A DNA stretch of 64,000 nt from Pseudoalteromonas viridis (lineage in GTDB: Bacteria; Pseudomonadota; Gammaproteobacteria; Enterobacterales; Alteromonadaceae). Shown piece after piece: positions 46,367 through 55,422 of the stretch. The notes beneath the pieces are model-generated. The model had not been told where the DNA came from. It saw only the letters and a program-made list of their open reading frames with translations, and made no database searches. Numbering within the stretch: the stretch's first letter is position 1; each line of letters begins with the position of its first letter. The translations under genes were made by a program, and so were the position numbers. The DNA lies in contig NZ_CP072426.1 in the NCBI RefSeq assembly GCF_017742995.1, positions 310,001 through 374,000 of the forward strand, given 5' to 3'.

Positions 46367-47307
46367 GCCTGGTTTGTTTTGGAGAAGCCCTGATAGATTT
46401 CCTGTCAGATGGAAAAACGCCTGAGTCTTTTACTAAATACGCAGGTGGCGCACCGGCCAATGTTGCCGTTGCCGCAGCGCGTCAGGGTATTGCAGCGAGT
46501 TTTTGCGGCATGGTCGGCGATGACATGTTCGGCCGCTTTATAAAGCAAGAATTGCAATCACATGGGGTTAATTGTGATTACGTAAGCTCGACAGATAAAG
46601 CCAAAACGGCGCTTGCGTTCGTTTCGTTGGATTCAAACGGCGAACGAAGTTTTAGTTTTTATCGCCCCCCCGCGGCTGATCTGCTATTTCGCTCTGACGA
46701 CTTTGATCCCAGCATGTTTGATATGCATTCATTGATACATGTGTGCAGTAATAGCCTGACCGAAACCAACATCTATAAAACAACCGTCCATGCTTTAACT
46801 CAGGCACGGGCTCAGGGTATGAATACCAGCTTTGATATGAACCTGAGAGAAAACCTCTGGACATCCATGACACATTGCTCAAAGCGCATTTGGCATGTCA
46901 TTTCTCTTTCAGACATTGTTAAGCTGTCACAAGAGGAACTGGTATTTTTGAATGAGCAAAGTCATCCAGGTCAGCCTCAGTCCCATACCCTCGACGCCAT
47001 CATGGCAGCCAATGTAAAACTGCTGATCATCACCGATGGTAAACAAGCGGTTCGCTTTTATGGACAGACTTGTCAGGGCGAAGTGCAAGTACCGGATGTA
47101 ACCGCGGTAGATACAACCGCTGCGGGAGATGCGTTTGTTGGTGGGTTACTGGCAACCTTTATCCGTTCAGACTTGCCTATTGACACCATATTGGCCAGTC
47201 GGGATAGCGTATATCGTGCAATAGAATACGCCAGTCGTTGCGGCGCTTTTGCCGTAACACGCTATGGCGCGTTTGATTCCTTGCCAAGTTACAAGGACAT
47301 TGCTTAA
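46363..47307 (+). CDS. PfkB-family fructokinase
   Basis: It phosphorylates fructose to fructose 6-phosphate. The 314-residue product has the two PfkB signatures: GGAPANVAVAAARQG (about 27-41) near the N-terminus and DTTAAGDAFVGGLLA (about 249-263), whose Asp is the catalytic base. It opens with CFGEALIDF, typical of fructokinases. It overlaps the mannose isomerase gene and completes a mannose catabolic route that bypasses mannose 6-phosphate. Confidence 0.9.
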   Translation: MSLVCFGEALIDFLSDGKTPESFTKYAGGAPANVAVAAARQGIAASFCGMVGDDMFGRFIKQELQSHGVNCDYVSSTDKAKTALAFVSLDSNGERSFSFYRPPAADLLFRSDDFDPSMFDMHSLIHVCSNSLTETNIYKTTVHALTQARAQGMNTSFDMNLRENLWTSMTHCSKRIWHVISLSDIVKLSQEELVFLNEQSHPGQPQSHTLDAIMAANVKLLIITDGKQAVRFYGQTCQGEVQVPDVTAVDTTAAGDAFVGGLLATFIRSDLPIDTILASRDSVYRAIEYASRCGAFAVTRYGAFDSLPSYKDIA

Positions 47308-47367
47308 CAGGCTGTGAGAGCGGGTGCAAGGATGCGCCTTTTCAGCAAACCCACTGATAGGGAGAAT

Positions 47368-47634
47368 TTAGATATGCGCCAAATATTCAGTGTAAATGTA
47401 ATAAAATCCGGGCGAACAAATCACCAGACCAAGCAGATAGAGTTTAAAAAAGCCATCTCGCTGTGCACTGAGCTGCGACACCACAGACACTGAACTCTCA
47501 CCCTCGGTGGGTGGCGTTTTAGGAAAATAATGGCGGTAAGCTTTCATTACGCCCCACCCTATTGTAAAGGGACCCAATATCAGCAAAAAGAAGAACCCTA
47601 CGGCATACCAGGTTTCAGGGGCAACTCTGCTCAT
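47368..47634 (-). CDS. Small two-segment membrane protein
   Basis: An 88-residue product with two hydrophobic segments (about 10-30 and 68-86) and a polar middle. I recognise no named family. It is convergent with the fructokinase gene and divergent from the MBL-fold gene. Confidence 0.5.
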   Translation of the reverse strand: MSRVAPETWYAVGFFFLLILGPFTIGWGVMKAYRHYFPKTPPTEGESSVSVVSQLSAQRDGFFKLYLLGLVICSPGFYYIYTEYLAHI

Positions 47635-47768
47635 CTTGTACTCTCATCAACTAAACAACCAAATTAGTATTGTAGTAACACCTGCTTACATCTAACTATT
47701 TGATTTTATGCTAATCACTTATGCTAAGCTAAGCCTAACACAGTAAAAGAATAAAAAAAGACGCGTTT

Positions 47769-48854
47769 ATGCACAAACCTTATTTCACCCTGCCTTTCAT
47801 CACTTGCCTGAGTGCCTGTACCGCCAACCAGGTTGAAGTGACTCAGTCGGACCAGACGGTGGTAAAATACAAAACATCGCAGGGCTACACAGACCGTTTT
47901 GCTAATCTCTATAAACAGCCAGAGCGCTACCCTTACACGTGTGAACAGGACTGCTATCCGCCTACCCCGCTCATTGAATGCCGTGAAAACATGGAGCAAT
48001 GTCGTTACATAGGCGAGCGCCCGGACATCAATAGCCCACTGGGTTTTAACGTAAAATGGCTTGGCCACGCTAGCTTTTTGCTCACCATGCCTGACGGACA
48101 GCAAGTGCTGGTTGACCCCGTGAGTCAGCAGTTTGACTGGCCGGTTGACCTGGGTTTTAAATGGACCGGCGGCTTTTATCGGACTGAGCCTCTGTGGCCC
48201 GCAGATCAGGAGCTCAACAAGCTGACCTCGGTCGTGTATTCACATATACACTACGACCATTTCAATAAAGCAGATATCGACACCCTAGGCACCGAGCCAA
48301 CTTATTACACGCCGCTGGGATTTGCCGACTACTTTGCCAGCGGCGGCTATAAGATCAATGAAATGGCCTGGTATGCCAGCGCACAACAAGAACAGCTTAA
48401 CATTCACTTTGTACCGGCCCATCATTTCAGCAGCCGGATCGTTGTCCCCTACCTAACAGAAGACAACGACGCGACGCTTTGGGGTGGCTGGATATTTGAG
48501 TACCAGGGCAAGACCTTATTCTATGCGGGTGATACGGGTTATTCTCCCCACTTCAAAGACATACAACAGAAGTACGGCGATATTGACGTTTGCCTGCTGC
48601 CCATCGCCTCTTATCACCATGAGGAGTATGGCAACTGGTATCGCAATGTTCACCTCACACCTGAAGACATGCTGGTGGCGGCCGATGACCTTAACTGTCA
48701 GCAAGTTGTGCCGTGGGGATATGGCAATATGAGCTGGAAAATGGGCGATTTAACCTCGCATTCAGCGCTGTTTAGGCTGCTTCATGTTAAACAAACACTG
48801 GCACCCCAGCGGCCCATATACGTACTTAACGAAGGAGAGAGTGTCACCTTCTGA
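47769..48854 (+). CDS. MBL-fold metallohydrolase lipoprotein (NAPE-PLD/UlaG-like)
   Basis: The 361-residue product starts with a short lipoprotein signal ending in CLSAC, so it is probably membrane-anchored. The metallo-beta-lactamase fold is shown by WLGHASFLL, the zinc motif SHIHYDHFNKAD (HxHxDH), the PAHHFSSR loop, and LFYAGDTGYSPHF, which supplies the bridging Asp. This branch includes N-acyl phosphatidylethanolamine phospholipase D and UlaG lactonase, so a phosphodiesterase acting on lipids is plausible. The 10-base overlap of its 3' end with the region next to ycgN is compact but not an operon. Confidence 0.85.
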   Translation: MHKPYFTLPFITCLSACTANQVEVTQSDQTVVKYKTSQGYTDRFANLYKQPERYPYTCEQDCYPPTPLIECRENMEQCRYIGERPDINSPLGFNVKWLGHASFLLTMPDGQQVLVDPVSQQFDWPVDLGFKWTGGFYRTEPLWPADQELNKLTSVVYSHIHYDHFNKADIDTLGTEPTYYTPLGFADYFASGGYKINEMAWYASAQQEQLNIHFVPAHHFSSRIVVPYLTEDNDATLWGGWIFEYQGKTLFYAGDTGYSPHFKDIQQKYGDIDVCLLPIASYHHEEYGNWYRNVHLTPEDMLVAADDLNCQQVVPWGYGNMSWKMGDLTSHSALFRLLHVKQTLAPQRPIYVLNEGESVTF

Positions 48855-48871
48855 GTTTAAACAGCCTGGTA

Positions 48872-49378
48872 TTAATCAATATCTCGTTCAGGCCAGGTGA
48901 CAATGTGATCTTCAAAGTCGTTCTCCAGATCGACATCCTGTTCACTGATGGCTTTACCCAGAATACTGATCCCGGCGTCATGCATAGGCTGCTTAGAGCC
49001 CTCATGACGTAACGGGTGCCAGCTCGCCAGTCCACGGCCTTCATGTAAGCGGCGATAACTGCAAGATTGCGGCATAAAAAAGATGTCTTTGAGGTTGTCC
49101 TTGGTGAGCTGGACGCAAGATGGCACCAGTGTTTGTCGCTCCGAATATCGGGTGCAGGCACAGGTGTTTGCGTCGCTGTATTGACACACCACGTCGGTAT
49201 ACAACAATTCTTCGCCCTCACGCAGTACGTCGGTGCTACTAAATTGTTCTTCCTCATCTTCGTCTGAATCTATAAAGGAGTGCAGACAACATTTCCCACA
49301 GCCATCACAGATGGCTTCCCACTCCTGTTGGTTCATTTCTTCAAGTGATTTTTCAATCCAAAAAGGAGTTGTGCTCAT
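48872..49378 (-). CDS. ycgN: YcgN family cysteine cluster protein (UPF0260)
   Basis: A Cys-rich protein of unknown function with the family signature CDGCGKCCLH near the N-terminus and further cysteines (CQYSDANTCACTRY, CVQLTKDN, CSYRRLHEGRGLASWHPL). The set probably binds a metal or Fe-S centre. I start it at MSTTPFWIEKSL, which matches the start of E. coli YcgN (SDVPFWQSKTL), rather than 6 codons earlier. The insert of acidic residues (SDEDEEEQFSSTDVLREGEELL) is longer than in E. coli. Confidence 0.9.
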   Translation of the reverse strand: MSTTPFWIEKSLEEMNQQEWEAICDGCGKCCLHSFIDSDEDEEEQFSSTDVLREGEELLYTDVVCQYSDANTCACTRYSERQTLVPSCVQLTKDNLKDIFFMPQSCSYRRLHEGRGLASWHPLRHEGSKQPMHDAGISILGKAISEQDVDLENDFEDHIVTWPERDID

Positions 49379-49423
49379 AACGCCAGTCTGCCACATAGAT
49401 AAGGGGCGCAGATTGTACTAAAA

Positions 49424-49456
49424 GAAACAGACCAGCGCAAAGCTGGCCTGTTATCT
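49424..49456 (-). terminator. Hairpin after the DUF885 gene
   Basis: AACAG-A-CCAGC (49426-49436) pairs with GCTGG-C-CTGTT (49442-49452) with one internal mismatch, 13 bp after the stop codon. Confidence 0.55.
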
Positions 49457-49464
49457 GTGGGGTG

Positions 49465-51267
49465 TTACTTTTGAGATTCGACCCAGCGCTCTATCTTGTC
49501 CTGTAACACAGGCATTGGCAAAGCACCGTCAATCAATACCTGATTGTGGAATGCGCGAATATCAAACTTTGCGCCAAGTTTTTGTTCGGCGTATTCTCGC
49601 AGTTGACGGATCTTAAATTGGCCCACTTTATAGGATACCGCCTGGCCTGGCCATGCGATATAGCGCTCAACTTCGGCTTCCACATCGCTCTTGGCCATCG
49701 ACGAGTTATCCAGCATAAAGGCGATCGCCTGCTCACGCGTCCAGCCTTTGGCATGCAAGCCGGTATCTACGACCAGTCGCATTGCTCTTAGCTGCTCATC
49801 AGCCAAACGGCCGTACCATTGATACGGATCGGTGAACAAACCCAGCTCTTTACCCAGACTTTCTGCATACAATGCCCAGCCTTCAACAAACACGGTTGAG
49901 CCGCCAAACTTACGAAAATCAGGCAGGTCGTCAATTTCCTGTTGCAACGCAAGCTGGAAATGGTGCCCGGGCGCGGCCTCATGGATCGATAGTGTCTCAA
50001 CAATAAACTTCGGCTGAGCCTTCAGGTTATGACTATTGATGTAGAAAACACCGGGACGAGAACCGTCCGGCGCCGGGCTTTCATAGGATGCTCCGGCCGC
50101 AGACGCCGCACGAAATGCCTCTACAGGTTTTACGATATAATCCGCCTTGGGTTTAATATCAAATAACAAAGGCACGCGTGCATCAATTTTCTTTTTCACC
50201 TCTTCATAGGCCTGGATCAGTTCGGCCTCTGAAGCGAAGTAAAACTCTTCACTGTCACGTAAGTGATCAAAAAATGCCTGCAGATCGCCTTCAAAGCCGA
50301 CTTGCTCCTTAACATTGCTCATTTCATTGCGAATACGCTGTACTTCACTCAGACCCAGTTGGTGAATCTCTGTTGCGCTCATGTCCAGCGTAGTGTTTTC
50401 TTTAATGTAATGCTGATACCAGGCCTCACCGTTAGGTAATGCACTGTAGCCAACCGTGGCTCTGGACGCAGGCAGGTAGGTTGTTTCCAAAAAGCTTACC
50501 ATGTCGCGGTACGCCGGAACCAAAGTGCGCTCGATGTAATGCTTATAAGACTGGGTAATTTGACGCTTTTCTTCGTGTGAGAAAGTCTCGGGCAAATTAT
50601 TTATAGGTCCCCAGAATATGGAGTCTTCTGCTTTTTTAACGACGTGTGTTTCAAACTGAGGAATGACCTTCACGGTGAGCGCACGAGGTAACACCACCCC
50701 ATGCTCAATGCCCTGCGTCATCATAGTTTGCGCCGATTTCAGCCAGACCACAAAGCCGTCGGCGCGTTTCAGAAAGTTGCTGTAATCCTCAACTGTTTTA
50801 AACGGCTGTGCACCTTCGCCAGAACCAAGTGACGCAAAAATATGATGTGATCCATACAACTGATCAATCGGCAAAAACTGATCATCAAACTGCTCAGCCG
50901 CTTTGCTTTGCAGCAGTTCATAGTGGAGAATGTCGTAAGACAGTTTAGCCTGGCCGGTTAGCTTACTGCTATCGAGCGCTTCGAGGCGCGCCAGATAACG
51001 GTCGGTAAAGGCGCGAGACTGTTCAAGGCTGGCTTCTCCGAGTGGTGGTTCGAACTTGTCATTGTACTCAGACATACCGAAAAAGGTTGCAGATAGCGGG
51101 CTGAGCGCAATGCTCTCATCGAAGTAAGACTGCGCAAGTGCCATCATCTGAGCGTTGGCATCTTTGCGTTCAACACTTTGCTGCTGCGGCTGCGTATTGA
51201 CAGAAGTCACTTCACATCCTGTCAGTGCCAAACCAACAACGAGCGCTACCAGGGTTTTTCTTATCAT
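49465..51267 (-). CDS. DUF885 family lipoprotein, putative metallopeptidase
   Basis: The 600-residue product has a lipoprotein signal with LTGC (Cys18). The DUF885 core contains HEAAPGHHFQLALQQE, a HExxxGHH-type motif that suggests zinc binding, and the conserved GWALYAESLGKELGLF. The family is thought to include peptidases but activity is rarely shown. It is monocistronic, between ycgN and the orphan histidine kinase. Confidence 0.85.
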   Translation of the reverse strand: MIRKTLVALVVGLALTGCEVTSVNTQPQQQSVERKDANAQMMALAQSYFDESIALSPLSATFFGMSEYNDKFEPPLGEASLEQSRAFTDRYLARLEALDSSKLTGQAKLSYDILHYELLQSKAAEQFDDQFLPIDQLYGSHHIFASLGSGEGAQPFKTVEDYSNFLKRADGFVVWLKSAQTMMTQGIEHGVVLPRALTVKVIPQFETHVVKKAEDSIFWGPINNLPETFSHEEKRQITQSYKHYIERTLVPAYRDMVSFLETTYLPASRATVGYSALPNGEAWYQHYIKENTTLDMSATEIHQLGLSEVQRIRNEMSNVKEQVGFEGDLQAFFDHLRDSEEFYFASEAELIQAYEEVKKKIDARVPLLFDIKPKADYIVKPVEAFRAASAAGASYESPAPDGSRPGVFYINSHNLKAQPKFIVETLSIHEAAPGHHFQLALQQEIDDLPDFRKFGGSTVFVEGWALYAESLGKELGLFTDPYQWYGRLADEQLRAMRLVVDTGLHAKGWTREQAIAFMLDNSSMAKSDVEAEVERYIAWPGQAVSYKVGQFKIRQLREYAEQKLGAKFDIRAFHNQVLIDGALPMPVLQDKIERWVESQK

Positions 51268-51337
51268 GTCTGTAACCTTATTCTTTATCTAAATCGCAGC
51301 GCAGTCTGCCAGACATCAAACAGATTACAACTCTTTT

Positions 51338-53302
51338 CTACGCCAGGGCGACATCGACCTCGGACGTTGGCAGAATAATTTCGATGCATAATCCGCCCAG
51401 CAGGCTGTTATGTGACTCGATTTTCCCACCATGACATTCGACTATTTTCTTGCATACCGCCAGGCCCATGCCTTTGCCACCACTTAAGGAACTGCGTGAC
51501 GCTTCCTCGCGAAACAGTGGCTGAAATAGCTGCCTGTGAGCATCGTATGACAGCGGCATACCTGAATCTTCGATGCGCAGCACCAGATGTTGCTCGGTGA
51601 CCTGCGCACTCATTTTTATGTCGACGCCGTCTCCACCATATTTCAGGGCATTCTTGACGACCTCTAAAATCGCGTTACCAATAGAGCGCCTGTCAAACTG
51701 CATAGTAAAATGAGGATCAAGCCGGTTCGTGATTTCAAGCCGGGCTTTTTTAGGGTCCACATAGGTCATACAGGTCTGGAAGGTTTCGTTGATGAAGTGC
51801 GCGACTTTTATATCCTCTTTATTGAGAATATTTGCAACTTCTTTGTCTGTAGTCACCAACATTAGCTGGTCGATAAACTTATGCAATTCATCAATTTTTG
51901 CCATTAACTTGGCATAGGAATCTTCGACGTTTTCAACAATATTGTATTGCAACGACTCAACCTGGATCTTCATCACGGTCAGCGGTGTACGCAATTCATG
52001 AGACAAATCGGTAAACAGCTGCTCTTCTTTTGCCTTAAGCTGGTTTACCTGCTCATTCACAACCTGTCTTTCACTCACCACGGTGCGATTGAGCGCATTA
52101 ACCTGCTGCTCCAAATGCCGTACTAGCTGTCCCTGCAGGGACTTGTGTTGCAACGCCAGTGCCACAGTGAACAGCAGCACTTCGATTAGGTAGCCAATCT
52201 TGATGAACGAGGTGATCTGAAATAAATCGATCAGATTACCGTAACTGGCCCCGACTATGGTCAATAGATTCAAAAACACCAGGTGATTGATCAGGCTGTA
52301 GGTAAAGGTGCGCATCCCTGGCCCTTTTTGTCTGAAACTCCATACACAGGTGTAGACAAACAAGGGGATAACGAAGGTACTGGCCAACAAGTTATAATAA
52401 ACGCTTTGCAGATACAGTGCGGTAGGTACGAGCAAAATGTACAACCAGGTTGCCGCTACATAAATAGTGTTCAGCGTAGGGTGATAATGTTTTAACTGCA
52501 AAAAACCACGTACAAACAACAGATGAAATATCGGCACAATGGCCATCAGCGCTATTGAGAACTGACCGCTAAAGAAGCCGTGGTTTGGCCAAAAATACTG
52601 AAAAGTAAACCCAGCCATATCAATTACAATGAGTAAAAACAGGAAGGTCCACAAAGCATAGAATACATTTGTGGTGTTGCGGTTAAAGGCCAGGTTTACT
52701 ATGACAATCAGCAAGATGGCGGCAACAACCCCGGCAAGGCTGGCATTAGTCAGTATGCTTGATTGCGACGTCGACAGGTAATGGGCATGAGAGTGTAAGC
52801 GCAGATTGGCCGGTGCATTGGCAAAGGTCTGGAATTCAATCAAATATTCGCTGTGGCCCGGCTTAATAGCAAGGGGCAGATACATTTGCGGGTCCTGGAT
52901 CGGCCGCTGCTCAAAGCGCGCCTGAGCATCCTGGCTGTGAATTTGCTTGAATCTGCCGTCCTCAAGTACATAAACGGCAAGCTTCGGCAATCTGGCAAAA
53001 CCGAACGACATCACCCAGTCGGTAATCTTGCTTCGGTTGTCCAGCTTCAGCCAGGCCCATTTCGAATACAGTTCATGCTGTGGCCTTTTTTCTACCTCAC
53101 TCAACGCTCGGAACTGCTGGGCATACCTGAGCACATCGTCAGCCTCTTTTATTTGTTTATCGTAATCATAGAAGAAGCTGGCATCACGTAACGTGAGCTC
53201 AGTCGTACTGTCACCTAAAAGGATCCTTTGCTGCTGGCCTGCCAAAGCGGTATGACCCGTGAGCAAAAAACACCCCATTAAAAGCAATAAGATAAAGCGC
53301 AT
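51338..53302 (-). CDS. Orphan sensor histidine kinase with a 7TMR-DISM input module
   Basis: I start at MRFILLLLMGCF, whose signal peptide (to about LAG) is clean, rather than 11 codons upstream. The product is about 654 residues. It has an extracellular DISM-type beta domain (about 25-165, with YSKWAWLKLDNRS), seven membrane segments (about 180-390), a coiled coil, HisKA with the phosphorylated His in FTDLSHELRTPL, and an HATPase domain with SGGKGMGLAVCKKIVECHGG. Extracellular 7TMR-DISM modules are believed to sense carbohydrates or similar ligands. No response regulator gene lies beside it, so the partner must be elsewhere. Confidence 0.9.
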   Translation of the reverse strand: MRFILLLLMGCFLLTGHTALAGQQQRILLGDSTTELTLRDASFFYDYDKQIKEADDVLRYAQQFRALSEVEKRPQHELYSKWAWLKLDNRSKITDWVMSFGFARLPKLAVYVLEDGRFKQIHSQDAQARFEQRPIQDPQMYLPLAIKPGHSEYLIEFQTFANAPANLRLHSHAHYLSTSQSSILTNASLAGVVAAILLIVIVNLAFNRNTTNVFYALWTFLFLLIVIDMAGFTFQYFWPNHGFFSGQFSIALMAIVPIFHLLFVRGFLQLKHYHPTLNTIYVAATWLYILLVPTALYLQSVYYNLLASTFVIPLFVYTCVWSFRQKGPGMRTFTYSLINHLVFLNLLTIVGASYGNLIDLFQITSFIKIGYLIEVLLFTVALALQHKSLQGQLVRHLEQQVNALNRTVVSERQVVNEQVNQLKAKEEQLFTDLSHELRTPLTVMKIQVESLQYNIVENVEDSYAKLMAKIDELHKFIDQLMLVTTDKEVANILNKEDIKVAHFINETFQTCMTYVDPKKARLEITNRLDPHFTMQFDRRSIGNAILEVVKNALKYGGDGVDIKMSAQVTEQHLVLRIEDSGMPLSYDAHRQLFQPLFREEASRSSLSGGKGMGLAVCKKIVECHGGKIESHNSLLGGLCIEIILPTSEVDVALA

Positions 53303-53336
53303 GAACAAGACTCGGTAACCATTTGTAACTATCATA

Positions 53337-53635
53337 GGTCTTAATCGTGTATGAAATGTGGAGTCCGGACGAAATTACACTTCGCCTTCTGAGTAATGTA
53401 AATCAATGTAACACTGTTGCGAAATTCAAAATAGCACTATTTATTAGAAACTTAAAAAAACTTCTATAAATTCTTCATGGTCGAAATGCCACACTGCCCC
53501 CTTTAATTTTGAGTACCGGGTTAAATGACAATCGCATTGAAATATTTCTGTCATATAACTTTGTTTTAATCCGCCCTGAAATAAAAACGTCATCAAAGTG
53601 CCACATAAGTTGGCCAGACATAACTGAGTAAAATC
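53337..53635. other. Divergent spacer between the histidine kinase and Na/Pi genes
   Basis: About 300 bp containing promoters for both genes. The stretch near 53446-53520 is AT-rich. I see no clear Pho box or other operator. Confidence 0.4.
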
Positions 53636-54775
53636 ATGAGTGAACAAAATCAAACCTCTCTTTTTGCAAAGATCTTAAATTGGACCGCGATTGCATTACT
53701 GGTCTATCTCGTATTAGTCGCTGTAGGTACCGTCAGTGGTGGTTTCAAACTGGCTTCCGGTGGCACCGAAGGCGCTAAAGAAATTTTTGCATTCGCAACA
53801 AACCCATTCGTCGCATTAATGCTGGGTGCATTTGCCACCGCTCTGGTTCAATCTTCTTCTACTGTTACATCAGTTATTGTTGGTCTGGTCGCAGGTGGTC
53901 TGCCATTAGGCATTGCTATTCCTATGATCATGGGTGCAAACATTGGTACAACTATCACCAATACACTGGTATCGATTGGTCATATTCGCGACAAAGAAGA
54001 GTTCCAGCGCGCTTTCGCCGCCTCTACTGTGCACGATTTCTTTAATCTGTTCGCCGTTGCTATCTTCCTGCCTTTGGAAATTATGTTCGGCCTGTTGGAA
54101 AAGTTCTCTGCCGCGCTTTCACACCTGTTTGTAGGCGATGCAGACCTGTCTCTTAAGAGCTACAACTTCATTAAACCTCTGGTAAAACCGGCTGTTGGCC
54201 TGGTCAAAGACGCGGTGAGCTTCCTTGATGGTAAAGCGGTTGGCGTTGCAATGGTTGTTATCGGTATCGCGATGATTCTGTTCGCTGTAACTACGCTTGG
54301 TAAACTCCTTAAGAAAGCTTTGGTTGGCCGTGCAAAAGAATTACTACACAGCGCAATCGGTCGTGGTCCGGTTGCAGGTATCAGCTCAGGTGCGGTTGTA
54401 ACTGTTATGGTTCAGTCATCGTCTACAACCACCAGCCTGATGATCCCACTGGCAGGTAGCGGCGTATTCAACACCCGCCAGATCTACCCATTCACTCTTG
54501 GTGCGAATATTGGTACAACCATCACAGCACTGCTGGCAGCAACCTCTATCACCGGTCCTAACGCCGAAGTTGCCCTGACGATTGCACTGGTACACGTTAT
54601 GTTTAACGTCTTCGCAGTTGCCCTGATTTACGGCTTGCCACTACTACGTGAAATTCCGCTACAACTTGCTGAGAAACTGGCACGAATTGGTACACGTAAT
54701 AAATCTGCGGCATTTGGTTATGTACTGGGTTCGTTCTTTGTACTACCGGGCTTGCTGATGCTCGCTATCAAATAA
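53636..54775 (+). CDS. Sodium-dependent phosphate cotransporter (NptA/PhoU-less Na/Pi family)
   Basis: An inner membrane Na+/phosphate symporter, 379 residues. Two inverted repeats each carry the pair of motifs QSSSTVTS (about 79) with GANIGTTITNTLVSIGH, and QSSSTTTS (about 255) with GANIGTTITALLAATS. About eight to nine membrane segments are visible. The C-terminal PhoU-like domain of some relatives is absent. A strong terminator follows. Its codon use is strongly biased, suggesting high expression. Confidence 0.93.
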   Translation: MSEQNQTSLFAKILNWTAIALLVYLVLVAVGTVSGGFKLASGGTEGAKEIFAFATNPFVALMLGAFATALVQSSSTVTSVIVGLVAGGLPLGIAIPMIMGANIGTTITNTLVSIGHIRDKEEFQRAFAASTVHDFFNLFAVAIFLPLEIMFGLLEKFSAALSHLFVGDADLSLKSYNFIKPLVKPAVGLVKDAVSFLDGKAVGVAMVVIGIAMILFAVTTLGKLLKKALVGRAKELLHSAIGRGPVAGISSGAVVTVMVQSSSTTTSLMIPLAGSGVFNTRQIYPFTLGANIGTTITALLAATSITGPNAEVALTIALVHVMFNVFAVALIYGLPLLREIPLQLAEKLARIGTRNKSAAFGYVLGSFFVLPGLLMLAIK

Positions 54776-54810
54776 ATAGTTCGACCTGAAAACATTTTCA
54801 GGTACTCAGA

Positions 54811-54840
54811 AAAAAGGGCTCATTTTAGAGCCCTTTTTTA
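54811..54840 (+). terminator. Terminator after the Na/Pi cotransporter gene
   Basis: AAAGGGCTC (54813-54821) pairs with GAGCCCTTT (54828-54836) around ATTTTA, followed by a T run. Confidence 0.88.
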
Positions 54841-54897
54841 ATAATTTTGACATATTGTCCCGGCATAATTATCTCAGTTTAATTTCTCGGCAAAATC

Positions 54898-55422
54898 ATG
54901 AATACACGTAAACGGTCTTTAACTTTTGATATCAAGGACCAGGCACAACAGCTGTTTTCTCTGGAGCAAGGCTCTCCGTTCGATCAGCTGGAGTTTTATA
55001 CAGAACAAGATCAACTAATTGTCTCTTGTCAGCTGCCACAAGACGCAGTGTCAGGAAACCAGATCCGCATTACCGCTAATCATCAGGATAATCGCGACGT
55101 CGACTTTGTAGGCATACTTAAGCTCAAAGAAAAAGACATCATGACTGGTACGGTAGAAGTAGCCCTGAAGGGCTCGGGCAAAAGCGGGTCGTACAACCTG
55201 CAATTGAGTTTACTGGGCTATAAGCAGCGCGTTAAAAACAGTATGGATTACATGGCCAGCCTGTCCTATGACATACACCCGCGCAAAGAAGATGAGCGGA
55301 CTGTGGCAGAAAAAACAAAGACGACAAGCGGGGTGTTGCAGGCAGTGGTCAGGTACCTGCGTAATGAATTTAGCGCCCTGCTAGGTTCAACCCGGCAGGC
55401 TTATCTTACCGAAAGAAAATAA
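54898..55422 (+). CDS. Unrecognised protein of 174 residues
   Basis: A soluble, charged product with no signal peptide and an early mix of strands and polar loops (QLEFYTEQDQLIVSCQLPQ), then a basic C-terminal helix. I recognise no family. Its last 36 bases overlap the convergent anmK gene. The start follows a weak TTCTCGGC element, so it is less certain. Confidence 0.6.
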   Translation: MNTRKRSLTFDIKDQAQQLFSLEQGSPFDQLEFYTEQDQLIVSCQLPQDAVSGNQIRITANHQDNRDVDFVGILKLKEKDIMTGTVEVALKGSGKSGSYNLQLSLLGYKQRVKNSMDYMASLSYDIHPRKEDERTVAEKTKTTSGVLQAVVRYLRNEFSALLGSTRQAYLTERK

